Shown: positions 9,245 to 18,380 of the stretch, in pieces | Layout of the letters: each line of letters begins with the position of its first letter | Numbering within the stretch: position 1 is the first letter of the stretch | Assembly (NCBI GenBank): GCA_016716065.1 | Contig: JADJXA010000002.1 | Coordinates: 930,001 to 994,000 of the forward strand | DNA length: 64,000 nt | Origin: Candidatus Leptovillus gracilis | Lineage (GTDB): Bacteria; Chloroflexota; Anaerolineae; Promineifilales; Promineifilaceae | Reading direction: 5' to 3' | Notes under the pieces: generated by a model | The model's input: only the letters and a program-made list of their open reading frames with translations | Databases searched by the model: none | Told to the model about the DNA's origin: nothing | Translations under genes and position numbers: made by a program

Positions 9245-12200
9245 GAGGGGCGCGGTTGGCCTCTTTCTCCGCGTGCAGTTTGCTCAGGCTCTTGTGTTGG
9301 GCCACCCACAAACCCACCAGCCCAATTTTTAGCTCATACTGTGTCGTGACGCCGGCCGACGCTTCGGCCAGGATTTCCCGTTCTACCAGCGAATTGAGCG
9401 CTGTCGTCACTTCGGTCGGCGTCAGGTCAATGCCATACACCCCCAGGTAGTGCATCAGGTCTTCCGGGCGGAAGAGCATTTCCACGTCCATCAGATGGGC
9501 AACGGCCGTTAACACCGCCCGTTCCGCAAAACTAGAACGCTGCCACAAATAAGCAAAATGCACTTCCCCCAGGCGCATCATCTCATCCAGCGCCGCATTC
9601 ACATCGGAAATGGTGATGTAACTGGCGCGGCGCGAATTGGCCTGCTTGACCAGCGTATAACAGACCAACTGCAAAAAATAGGGATGTCCGGCCGTTACCC
9701 GGCGGATTTTGTCCAGCGCCAGGTCGTCGTATACCAGATTGGGCGCCACTGGGTCGCAGATCAGATGCGTCATGGCCGTGTCGTTTAGAAAGCCAATTTT
9801 CTGATACAGGGCAATGTTAAACAAAACCGACCAATAATCGGCGCTCATCTCTTCCAGGTGGCGCGTGCCCACAAACACAAAACTCAAACCTTCGCTGTGC
9901 TGCATCAGATGGCGCATGTAGGTAAAAAAGGTCGGCGGCAGCAGCCCATCATTGACCAGATTCTCGAATGCTTCAAATTCGTCAAACACCAGCAGCAGCA
10001 TGGTTCCCGGCGGCAGCAGCGCCTGCACCTCTGGCAAAAAACGGCGCTGAAAATGAATGGTCGGGTCGTCTTGCCAGACATGGGGTTCGGGTACGCTGAT
10101 CTGGAGTTGGCGCGTCGCCAGGGCGTCGGCAATTTGCCAGGCCAATTCGTATAGGAATGCGGGCATCCCGGCGATGACGCCCAACGATTGGCAGTCCAGA
10201 TATACGGGCAGCAAATGCTGCGGCAAATTTTGGCGCAGACGCAGCAGGAAGGAAGTTTTGCCGGTGCGCCGCTGACCGATCAGGATCAGCACGTTGCGCT
10301 GCGAGAACCGCCCGGCGTTTTCGGCGACAAAGGTGAACAGCTCTTCACGCCCAAAAAAAAGCAGGCTGTCGTGGCGCAGGGGCGTGCCCGGCAAGTAGGG
10401 GTTGGGGATGGCGCTGAAGCTGCGTTGGGGGATGATTAGCTGCACCATATCGGCGAAGGCGACTTGTTTGTCGCGCTTGTTGCGGTCGTTATAGGTGATG
10501 CTGAGGGCCAGGCGGAAGCGGTCTTTGACGCGCGGTTCCAGGTTGAAGCTGACCTGCCAGTTCTGGCCGGGCAGTAAATTGGAAATGAGGCGCGGGTCGC
10601 TCAGCACCTGATAGGCCGGATTTTCGTCTAACATGACCAGGATATTTTCGGCCGGGGCACGGCCGTTATTGCTGATTTGCAGGACGATGTCGGTACGGCC
10701 GTTAGGCGCCAGCCGCTTTGTTTTTAGCTGCACCGTCAGGTCGGCCTGCCCACGCAGCTCCTCAATCTCCGCGCTCAGCAGCCCAGACCAGCGCTTAACG
10801 ATGGCCCGCGCCAGCATCCACTCGATGGTCGTCGAAAAATCAGGCAGCTGCTCACGCAGCAGCCCTACCAGCAAGTTGGCTTCATTCAGGTAAACCAGGC
10901 GGTCATCGCTGCGTTCCACCCGCTGGCTGTCGCGCAGGTTAGTCAGAATGGGCAGCAGGGCGTCCATCACCGGTGATGGACGCTTTGCTGTTTCCAGCAC
11001 GTCGAGTAAGGCCACCAACTGCGGCTGTAACAGACTCAATTCGGTGATGGTGGGCGCATCTAACAACGCCTGACCGGTCTTAAAGGTGGCTGTCCAGCGC
11101 GCGCAGCACGCCCACGGGGGCGATTGTTGGGCAATGTCCTCCAGGGAGACGTTAATGAGCGACATGCCTGTTTGGGGACGGTTCGACAATAAGTACAGCC
11201 CTTCACTAAGACTGGTAAGCAGTGGGTTTTTGTCCTGGCGCGCCTGGTTAGACAAATTCAAAAGAAACTCGGTGGAATTGCTGTTGTGGGTGTACTGGTT
11301 TTCCAACAGCAGCAGGGTTTGGGTGGGCTGCTGCTGCAGCTGGCGGTAAAAGCGGCTGGCACGGGCAGCGGCCGTTTGTGATTGGCGTACTCCATAGAAC
11401 AATATACCTCCGCTCAGGACAACGCCCAGCGCAACAAGACCCAAAGGGGATGCCGCTGGTGGGCTGCCGATGGCCGGCGGCGGCGACGCCGGTGGGGGTG
11501 TTAGAACGCCCACATGGTAGCCATCGTCGTATACCAGGCGGTACTGAACGCCAGTTTCTTTGCCCGGCGGGTCCACGCCTTGCCAGAACAATGTGCCGCT
11601 GCCGCTGACGCTCTGGGTGGTAACGGCCGTCCACTTATCATCAGCCGCGTTAAACAGCTCTAAACGCACGGCCACGTTGTCCCGTTCCACGTCTTGCACG
11701 GCGACGCTAAAGTTATACAACGTCTGCGATTGGTCTACGCGGGGATGGGTGAGCAATGGCGGCCGGTTTTCTTTGGCGCGGAAAAGCTGTACCAGGCCGT
11801 TTTCCGTCACCACCAGCAGGTCGGCGCTTTGTCGGCTGGCCGATTGCAGCGCTTTCAGGCTGTGGACGCCGCTGAGGACGTTGAGCCGTGTCGCAAGGGT
11901 GGGGTTGCCGGTGGTGGTATACAAGGAGATATTGCCGCTGCTGTCGCCCACGACAATTTCTGGCAAATCGTCGCTGTCTAAATCGCCCCAATGCAGCGCG
12001 GTGATACCCGGCAAATCGGGCAGCCGCCAGGCTATTTGCGGTGTGTCCGGGCTGAGCGCCAGGTACAGAAGCTCACCGGTGTTAGTGGCAATCAGCAGCG
12101 CTTCGCTGCTGGCCCCCACGCTTTCGTCGGTGTCTGGCGGGGGGATGGTGATGGGCAGACTGACAGACGGCCGTCTGGACAGATGAATGGGCCACTGAGC

Positions 12201-14327
12201 CAACGGAACGCCGCGCCAATCGAGGCCGCTGACGGTGTTATTTTGCCCTATGGCTATCAGGGCAGCGCCGACCGCCGGTGCTAGTGGATTGGCTGGATAA
12301 ACCTGGCTGATATTGGCCGGATAAGCGGTGATAATGTCCGGAATCCGCCCTTCGCGCAGGCGATAGATAAGATTCTGACTGACGGCCAACAGCTCTGGCG
12401 CTTTCAAGTTGGGGTTGGTTTGCACAACAAATTGGTTCACCAGACCGTCTATGGCCGTAGACCATAAACGCTGCTCGTTCAGGTCGTAAATATAAACGCT
12501 GCCGGCGGCCGTGCCGATGATAATCTCCGGCGCATCGTCACCCTGGAGCTGGGCCACGAGAACGGCGGTTATCTCCGCCGGAACTTCGTGCTGCCACGTT
12601 TTGTCGCCGTTGGCCTGGCGCAGCTCAATCACCCCTTTGATGCGTTCCTGGCTGTTTAGGCCGGGCTGGCTGTCGTTGTGGATGACAACGATGAGCGGCG
12701 GCTCTCCATTGTTTTGCACGATGGCGTCCAGGTGGACGATCACCCCGCCCGGCTCGGCAATCCAGCGCAAAGAGCCATCGTTGTCCAGCCGGTGCAGACG
12801 GCCGTCACGCGCCCCAATAAAAATTTCATCGCTGCCGTCTTGGTCAAAATCCACCACCAACACAGCGCTGGGCGCGGCAAACAGCGCCGAATAATTCCAT
12901 TCATTGGCGATGGTGCTGGCCCCGCTGCTCAACCCCAACAGCTCCACTGTGGCAAACCGGGCCAGCAGCACTTCACTTTGTCCATCGTGGTTTACGTCTA
13001 CCAACTGCGTCAGGCCGGTGGTGTCTACAGCCGACAATTGGGTCAGGGCGCGCCCTTCCTGGTTCAGCAGCAGCACATCGGCCGGGCTGCTGCTCCTGTT
13101 TGCCCCTCCCAGAATAACCGACAACAGCGATTGGCCTTCCGCGGAAACGGTGGGCGACACCGATAGGGCAATGATGGGGCGATTGGCTTCAGGGGCCAGG
13201 CTGCGCGTCCAGAGGCGCTGCCCTTCGTCGGTGAAGGCGACCACTGTGCCGACTTCGGTACCGGCCAGCAGCACGGCCGTTTGCGGCAGGTTCATCGTCA
13301 CCAGACTGGTGATCGGTTTGTTGAGCGTGCGCAGCCAGAGGCGCTGCCCAGCCTGGTTGTAGACCAGAATTTCGCCGCGCGAGGTGCTGGCGGCCACGTA
13401 GGGCACGCCGTTGAAGTGGATGGTGGTGAGCGCGGTGATGCGACCGGAGATGTTCTGCTCCCACATCAACTTGCCCTGTGCGTCTAACATGGTTAGTTGG
13501 CTGAAGCGGCGGGGGTTAAAGCTGCCCAGAATGATTTCCGAACGGCCGTCGCCGTTCATATCGGCTGCCAGGACATGGGGCGAAGCATCCAGCGATGGGT
13601 TGGTGTTGCGGGTGTAGCGCCACTGCATGTTGCCCAGGGCATCCCATACCTGCATCTGACCAGATTGCAAAACGACCAAAATATATTCGCTGGCGTCGCT
13701 TTGCGGGGTTTCGCCTAATGGCGCGGCGGTCGGCGGCGTATTGGGTGGCGTTTCCTCAGTTGATGCAGCGCCAGGTGACGAACTGTCTGCCGGGAGCCAT
13801 TGCAGCGGTAGGATGGCCGCCGGGATGGCCGGATATTGCGCCTGCCAGACGCGGGCTGCTTCTTCGCCAGCGGCGGTGAACAGGGAGAGCGGCGGCGTGA
13901 CGGCCGTCAGCTCCCTTTGCCATACCTCTGTGCCGGAATCGGACAGCAGAATCAGCCGGTTGGGTCCGCCCAAAACGATGGCTTTGTTGCGCCCGGCCTG
14001 GACTGCGCCAACGGCCGTTACGCTCCCCTGTGCCTCATACGTCCACTGCCGCGTGCCAGAGGCTTGCAGCAAGGTGGCGCGCCCTGTTTCATCTACAATG
14101 AGCAGCTCATCGCTGGCGTCGTTGTTCACGTCCAGCGGCCACAGATGGCTCAGGCGGGCAGAAGCGGCATACTGCCAATACGGCACGATCTCATCCTGCG
14201 TCTGCGCCGCCACAGTCGGCAAGCTGTGCCAGAGCAGGACCAGCAGCAAGAGGGGAACGGCCGTCAGCCAGCGCCGGGAAGACAAAACAGGCGGCAGCAG
14301 GAGGTTAATCCGGGGGGCGCAGCGCAT
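9231..14327 (-). CDS. Secreted beta-propeller / transmembrane / AAA ATPase fusion protein
   Basis: About 1698 residues. A signal-anchor (SRRWLTAVPLLLLVLLWHSL) is followed by about 900 residues of propeller repeats carrying FG-GAP/VCBS-like calcium loops (DVNNDASDE, DMNGDGRSE, DVNHDGQSE, DFDQDGSDE, DLDSDDLPE). One transmembrane helix follows at about 960-980 (LGLVALGVVLSGGILFYG), then a helical region, a beta domain at about 1210-1310, and a C-terminal AAA/STAND-like ATPase with Walker A GQRRTGKTS (Lys1357), Walker B LLLVFDEFEAFE and a winged-helix-like tail. The propeller should face outside and the ATPase inside. ATG 14327 has GAGGGGT seven bases before it and overlaps the preceding gene by 23 bases, implying translational coupling. 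The frame is open to an ATG at 14372. The architecture is directly readable; a transmembrane sensor role is inference. Confidence 0.85.
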   Translation of the reverse strand: MRCAPRINLLLPPVLSSRRWLTAVPLLLLVLLWHSLPTVAAQTQDEIVPYWQYAASARLSHLWPLDVNNDASDELLIVDETGRATLLQASGTRQWTYEAQGSVTAVGAVQAGRNKAIVLGGPNRLILLSDSGTEVWQRELTAVTPPLSLFTAAGEEAARVWQAQYPAIPAAILPLQWLPADSSSPGAASTEETPPNTPPTAAPLGETPQSDASEYILVVLQSGQMQVWDALGNMQWRYTRNTNPSLDASPHVLAADMNGDGRSEIILGSFNPRRFSQLTMLDAQGKLMWEQNISGRITALTTIHFNGVPYVAASTSRGEILVYNQAGQRLWLRTLNKPITSLVTMNLPQTAVLLAGTEVGTVVAFTDEGQRLWTRSLAPEANRPIIALSVSPTVSAEGQSLLSVILGGANRSSSPADVLLLNQEGRALTQLSAVDTTGLTQLVDVNHDGQSEVLLARFATVELLGLSSGASTIANEWNYSALFAAPSAVLVVDFDQDGSDEIFIGARDGRLHRLDNDGSLRWIAEPGGVIVHLDAIVQNNGEPPLIVVIHNDSQPGLNSQERIKGVIELRQANGDKTWQHEVPAEITAVLVAQLQGDDAPEIIIGTAAGSVYIYDLNEQRLWSTAIDGLVNQFVVQTNPNLKAPELLAVSQNLIYRLREGRIPDIITAYPANISQVYPANPLAPAVGAALIAIGQNNTVSGLDWRGVPLAQWPIHLSRRPSVSLPITIPPPDTDESVGASSEALLIATNTGELLYLALSPDTPQIAWRLPDLPGITALHWGDLDSDDLPEIVVGDSSGNISLYTTTGNPTLATRLNVLSGVHSLKALQSASRQSADLLVVTENGLVQLFRAKENRPPLLTHPRVDQSQTLYNFSVAVQDVERDNVAVRLELFNAADDKWTAVTTQSVSGSGTLFWQGVDPPGKETGVQYRLVYDDGYHVGVLTPPPASPPPAIGSPPAASPLGLVALGVVLSGGILFYGVRQSQTAAARASRFYRQLQQQPTQTLLLLENQYTHNSNSTEFLLNLSNQARQDKNPLLTSLSEGLYLLSNRPQTGMSLINVSLEDIAQQSPPWACCARWTATFKTGQALLDAPTITELSLLQPQLVALLDVLETAKRPSPVMDALLPILTNLRDSQRVERSDDRLVYLNEANLLVGLLREQLPDFSTTIEWMLARAIVKRWSGLLSAEIEELRGQADLTVQLKTKRLAPNGRTDIVLQISNNGRAPAENILVMLDENPAYQVLSDPRLISNLLPGQNWQVSFNLEPRVKDRFRLALSITYNDRNKRDKQVAFADMVQLIIPQRSFSAIPNPYLPGTPLRHDSLLFFGREELFTFVAENAGRFSQRNVLILIGQRRTGKTSFLLRLRQNLPQHLLPVYLDCQSLGVIAGMPAFLYELAWQIADALATRQLQISVPEPHVWQDDPTIHFQRRFLPEVQALLPPGTMLLLVFDEFEAFENLVNDGLLPPTFFTYMRHLMQHSEGLSFVFVGTRHLEEMSADYWSVLFNIALYQKIGFLNDTAMTHLICDPVAPNLVYDDLALDKIRRVTAGHPYFLQLVCYTLVKQANSRRASYITISDVNAALDEMMRLGEVHFAYLWQRSSFAERAVLTAVAHLMDVEMLFRPEDLMHYLGVYGIDLTPTEVTTALNSLVEREILAEASAGVTTQYELKIGLVGLWVAQHKSLSKLHAEKEANRAPLTAL

Positions 14328-15621
14328 AACCCACCCCTCGCTCGCTAATAATCCAGGCATCGTAGGGGGCAACGGCGCGGCGCAGGCGTTTGATGAGGGT
14401 CTTCAGGCGGTCTGGGTCATCTACCAGCACATCGCCCCAGACGGCCGTTTCCAGGCTGTCGCCATGCACCACCTGGCCGGGATGCTGGCACAAGCGGATC
14501 AAAACATTAAACTGCGACGTGGTTAGATTGATCTCCTGGCCGTCGGCCCATACCTGATGCCGCTGTTGGTCTATGACAAATGGCCCGGCCTGAATGAGGC
14601 CGCGCACCTCCTGACGGCGCACGTAGCGGCGCAGAATTTCGTTGGCATAACCATATTTGCCGTCCTGATGGACCAGCAAACATTGTTGTTCCAACAGGCG
14701 CAGGGTGTCTATGGAGCCATCGGCAATCGCCAGGACGTACTGCTCTTCGGTGGTCAGGTTTTGCCACAGATAGCCCAGGTGGGAGTCGGCTTCCATTTCA
14801 ATGGAGGGGTCTAGCTGGCTGAGGGCTTCGGGTGATTCCAGGTTGGCGTCTTGCAGCGCGGCCTGGTAGGCGTGATAACCGGCAATGTGGAGGAAAAACG
14901 GATGTGGCCCTACCAGAAAGCGTAGATAATCGCGCAGCATGGGGCTAAAGGTAATGTCGGTGTTTGCCAACCGGGCGTCGAACAAGGTGCGCGCTTCGTC
15001 GTCGCTGTACAGCCCCAGCGGCAGGGTGACAAATATGTTAAAGAAGGGGGAACTGAGGATTTCTTCGGCGGCGGTGATGGCAAATAACGGCCGTTGACTG
15101 GCTGTCAGATAAGCCAGGCCGTATTTGGTCGTTAACCCACGCAGGCGGGCAAAGAAGTAGGGGGTCAGGTGTTCGTTGGCCGCCAGCAGCTCAAACTCAT
15201 CTAATAAAAACACCACGTTGACCTGTTTCTGGCTGACCTGATACAGCGCCCGGTCCAGAGCGCGGTATGTGCCAGGGCCGTCGCCCATCTCATCCAGCTC
15301 GATGCCTGCTTCTCTGGCGGCGTGGTGCAGGCCGTTGAGCAGGGTCTCGTACACCTCTTCCGGCGGCGATCCGCCGAGTTCCTGGCAGTCGGTTAGAATC
15401 AGCCAGCTTTTGGCCGGGTCCAGGCTCCATTGGGCCTGTACCTCTGGGCGGCAAAGGTGGATGAGCAGCGAGCTTTTGCCAATACGGCGCGGGCCAATCA
15501 GCGAGACGCTCTGTCCGTTGCGCAGCAGACCTAAAATTTGTTCGACTTCGTTGTGACGGCCGTGAAAGTGGGCTGCCTGCCGGATTGCGCCACGATGGTA
15601 AAAGGGATTGACTGTACTCAT
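14305..15621 (-). CDS. AAA ATPase with C-terminal OmpR-type DNA-binding domain
   Basis: The 438-residue soluble protein starts with a GRHNEVEQ nucleotide-binding lead-in, Walker A GPRRIGKSS (Lys49) and Walker B VVFLLDEFE. SSPFFNIFVTLPLGLYSDDE follows, then a helical lid. The last ~95 residues are a winged helix of the trans_reg_C type (LTTSQFNVLIRLCQHPGQVV ... RLKTLIKRLRRAV ... ISERGVGYAL). A DNA-binding output driven by nucleotide state is likely. The stop lies inside the start of the propeller-AAA gene, so the two are almost certainly co-transcribed. The related regulator at 29393-31054 has the same SPFFNIF motif but a BTAD-type DNA-binding half at the other end. Targets are unknown. Confidence 0.88.
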   Translation of the reverse strand: MSTVNPFYHRGAIRQAAHFHGRHNEVEQILGLLRNGQSVSLIGPRRIGKSSLLIHLCRPEVQAQWSLDPAKSWLILTDCQELGGSPPEEVYETLLNGLHHAAREAGIELDEMGDGPGTYRALDRALYQVSQKQVNVVFLLDEFELLAANEHLTPYFFARLRGLTTKYGLAYLTASQRPLFAITAAEEILSSPFFNIFVTLPLGLYSDDEARTLFDARLANTDITFSPMLRDYLRFLVGPHPFFLHIAGYHAYQAALQDANLESPEALSQLDPSIEMEADSHLGYLWQNLTTEEQYVLAIADGSIDTLRLLEQQCLLVHQDGKYGYANEILRRYVRRQEVRGLIQAGPFVIDQQRHQVWADGQEINLTTSQFNVLIRLCQHPGQVVHGDSLETAVWGDVLVDDPDRLKTLIKRLRRAVAPYDAWIISERGVGYALRPPD

Positions 15622-15735
15622 GCATCCTATTTTAATGCGCTTCCCGCTTTTCGTAAAATGCGCTGGCGTTATCCGTTATCTGTCGTCCGTTATCCGTTTT
15701 TCTTCTCTGCGCTCTCTGTGTCTTGCGGTTAGTCG

Positions 15736-17979
15736 TTATGCTTGCGTCTTCAGGTAGCGGTAGATAACGCCCAACACCGTCGCCGGTTCCGCGTCGCGGT
15801 CCTTATTGAACTGGCGCGTCGCCCGGCTGCGGCTGAGGAAAAGGCTGCGTTTGGCGCGGGTAATGCCCACATAGAGCAGCCGCAGCCGCTCGCTGATAAT
15901 TTCGATGTGAGCGCTCTCGGTGGCCGAACGGCCGTCATAAATCCCCGCGTCTCCGGCCATGCAATAACGCAGTTGGGCGACGGCTTCGGCCGTCGGGTCG
16001 CCGCCGAGAAAATCATGCACGCCCAGGAAAGGGGCCTCCAGACTGCCAGGAATCCAAAAGCCATCAATACCCACCAGAAACACCGCGTCCCATTCCAACC
16101 CTTTGGCGCTGTGCTGTGTGGTCAGGGTGATGCGGCCGGGGCTGGGTTCGTAGCCCATGTCGGTTGGCGCGGTGATGGGCAGGCCGCGCCGACCCTGCAC
16201 CACATCCTCCAGTTGGGCCACCAGGTCAGGCAGCCGCCAATCTGGCTGCTCGTCGCGCCAGCGGCGCAAAATGGTGGCAATCTGGTAAGCAATCGCCAAA
16301 TCTACTTCGTGAACATCGCCCCTGGCGAATAGTTCGTCGCCCAGGGAGAGGGCCAGATCGTCTATGGGCAGGGCGCGTAGGGCAAACATGCGTTGTAAGA
16401 AGGTGGCAAAGCGGGTAACGGCCGTCAGGTCATCTTCTGTGGCGACACCGGCCGGCAGGGCGCGGCCCACATCCTCGCCATCCCAGGGAAAGAGCAGCGC
16501 TTCCGGGCGGTGGACGCTGCGCAGGATGGTGTGCAGGCGGGGCAGGTCTTCCTCCGGGCATAAGGCGGCCGGGTGCTGGAGTTCGTGCAGGCTGGCGTGG
16601 GCGGCCAGCAGCGCTTTGGTACTCAGGGGTTCGGCCAGCACGGCCAGGATGGCGTGCATGGCGGCGGCGATTTCTCGTTCGTGGCCGCCGCCGCGCAGCA
16701 GGTTGTCGTAGTCGGCGTCCAGTTCGTCCAGGTGGTCGGCCAGGGTGTAGCCGGTCTGATTGGTGGGGACCAGGACGGCCAGGGTGTGGTCGGGGTGTTC
16801 CTGGGCGTAGCGCAGCGCTTTTTGGGCGACGGCCGGCAGCTCTTCGTCTTCGCGGTGTTTGTAAACCTTCAACTCGATGTGGGCTTCGCTGTCCGGCGGA
16901 TTGGGTTGGGCGTCGCCGGGCGGTGTGGGCAAGATGTCTTGCCGCCGGAAGGTGTGGGCGCGCACTTCGTCCACCGGATGATGGTCCAGCACCCAATGGA
17001 GCATGGCATTGGCCGCGCCCATGATCAGCGGGGCGCAGCGGCCGCTGTTGGGCAGCGGCCGGGCAACGACGTCTGGCCGGTCTATGAAGGCGTTGAAGAA
17101 GCGGGGGTGGGCGGCGGTGAAGGTGCTGGTGATGGCCTGGTTGGGGTCGCCGACGCGCACCCAGTTGCCCTGCGGCCCGGTGAGCAAGTTGAGCAGCACT
17201 TCTTGCAGCGGCACGCTGTCTTGGGCTTCATCTTCCAAGACGTAGGGCCAGCGGCGGCGCAGTTCGTCGGCGAAGTGAGGGCGGTGCTGCAGCAAATCGG
17301 CCGCCTGCCAGATGAGGTCATCAAAGTCCAACGCCCCTTGGCGGGTGATGAGAGTTTGGTAACGGCCGTAAATCCCGGCCATCATGAAGAGTAGGGGAGA
17401 GGGGGAGACTGGGAGACTGGGAGAGGGGGAGAGGCGGGACAAGATGTCTTCCGGGTGGTAGCGTTCGTTTTTGGCGGCGCGGATGAAGGCGCGGGCGGTG
17501 CGTTCGGTGACGTCGCGCCAGCGGGCGCGCATTTGTGGTGTGTCTTCATCGAGGAAGGCATACCACTGGTCGGGATAGCTCTCGATCCATTGGTTGACCG
17601 CCTGGGCCAGGGCGCTGCCGCTGCGCACGTCGTCTAAGACCTCCGGGCCGGGGTTCTCTTGCCCCAGGCCGCTTTCGGCCAGGCGCACGATTTCCAGGGC
17701 CAGGCTGTGCAGGGTGCGCACGTCGAAGCCGGTGGGTGGCAGCTCTATCTCATCCAGCCGTTTGCGGATGCGCGCGCGGAAGGTGTCGACGCTGCTGTTG
17801 AGGTAGGTGACGATGAGGACCTGCTGCCCGGCGCTGGCGGTGATACGGCCGTCGGCGATGATTTGCGCCGCCAACAGGGAGAGGGTGAAGGTTTTGCCGC
17901 TGCCAGGGACGGCGCTGATGGCCAGACGGCCGTTCTGGTAAGTTAGAATATCGGCTTGGGCGGGACGTAAGTTCATCAT
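15736..17979 (-). CDS. UvrD/Rep-like superfamily 1 DNA helicase
   Basis: The 747-residue ATP-dependent helicase has motif I AVPGSGKTFTL at the N-terminus, a Walker B variant LEDEAQD, VGDPNQAI (motif III), TTQHSAKGLEWDAVFLVG (motif V) and LYVGITRAKRSLFL (motif VI). This order defines the UvrD/Rep/PcrA class, which unwinds DNA in repair or replication restart. Residues near 190 (SPSPSLPVSPSP) come from a GGGAGA/GACTGGGAGACTGGGAG tract at about 17389-17440. The tract looks like an intergenic repeat inserted in frame, and similar words occur near 45150-45190. No strong ribosome binding site precedes the paired ATGs at 17979/17976. The exact subfamily is unsure. Confidence 0.88.
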   Translation of the reverse strand: MMNLRPAQADILTYQNGRLAISAVPGSGKTFTLSLLAAQIIADGRITASAGQQVLIVTYLNSSVDTFRARIRKRLDEIELPPTGFDVRTLHSLALEIVRLAESGLGQENPGPEVLDDVRSGSALAQAVNQWIESYPDQWYAFLDEDTPQMRARWRDVTERTARAFIRAAKNERYHPEDILSRLSPSPSLPVSPSPLLFMMAGIYGRYQTLITRQGALDFDDLIWQAADLLQHRPHFADELRRRWPYVLEDEAQDSVPLQEVLLNLLTGPQGNWVRVGDPNQAITSTFTAAHPRFFNAFIDRPDVVARPLPNSGRCAPLIMGAANAMLHWVLDHHPVDEVRAHTFRRQDILPTPPGDAQPNPPDSEAHIELKVYKHREDEELPAVAQKALRYAQEHPDHTLAVLVPTNQTGYTLADHLDELDADYDNLLRGGGHEREIAAAMHAILAVLAEPLSTKALLAAHASLHELQHPAALCPEEDLPRLHTILRSVHRPEALLFPWDGEDVGRALPAGVATEDDLTAVTRFATFLQRMFALRALPIDDLALSLGDELFARGDVHEVDLAIAYQIATILRRWRDEQPDWRLPDLVAQLEDVVQGRRGLPITAPTDMGYEPSPGRITLTTQHSAKGLEWDAVFLVGIDGFWIPGSLEAPFLGVHDFLGGDPTAEAVAQLRYCMAGDAGIYDGRSATESAHIEIISERLRLLYVGITRAKRSLFLSRSRATRQFNKDRDAEPATVLGVIYRYLKTQA

Positions 17980-17993
17980 GTCAGATTTGCCAT

Positions 17994-18206
17994 TGGGTGT
18001 GTTTCATTTCAGTGATGTCTTGGGTTGGGGCGGGATGGTATTCGCCGCAGCGGACGGCATTTTCTCCGCGCCATCTCGTCCAACAAACACCTATGCCGGG
18101 CAAAGAAGAGGGCGACACAGGCGGGGGCGAGGTATTGGTGATTGGCAAAGATGTCGTCCCGCCTGTCTCGCCCCTACCTGCTCAACTCATTTGAAACACA
18201 TCCCAT
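17994..18206. repeat. ~210-bp nested palindromic non-coding element
   Basis: The outer arms are GGGTGTGTTTCA at the left end and TGAAACACATCCC at the right, an inverted pair with one mismatch. Inside, GGGCGACACAGGCGGG (around 18109) faces CCCGCCTGTCTCGCCC (around 18160). The left arm shares TTCATTTCAG with the element at 8454. No protein is encoded. It fills most of the 17980-18380 gap; the rest holds a possible promoter and one AGATTGG hairpin. Confidence 0.65.
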
Positions 18207-18233
18207 CGAGAATTGCTGCTTCCATTAGCAACG

Positions 18234-18264
18234 TTTACCACTTGCTGTTTGTTCGTATTATAAT
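18234..18264 (+). promoter_or_regulatory. possible sigma70-type promoter
   Basis: TTTACC, a 19-base spacer and TATAAT lie about 120 bases before the glycoside-hydrolase-like start. The -10 is a perfect match; the -35 and spacing are weak. Confidence 0.3.
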
Positions 18265-18320
18265 GCCACTTCTTTGCGAACGCATGGCTAAGGAACGAGA
18301 TTTAAATAATTTACACGTTT

Positions 18321-18354
18321 AGATTGGACAAATCTCCTGAGATTTGTCCAATCT
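18321..18354. repeat. AGATTGGAC hairpin in the leader of the GH-like gene
   Basis: AGATTGGACAAATCT and AGATTTGTCCAATCT form a perfect 15-bp stem with a four-base loop, 26 bases before the ATG. It belongs to the AGATTGGACCAATCT family also seen at 26863, 26943 and 46425. It could act as an attenuator or be a neutral repeat. Confidence 0.7.
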
Positions 18355-18380
18355 TCTGTATTTGGTGGATGTGGCATACT

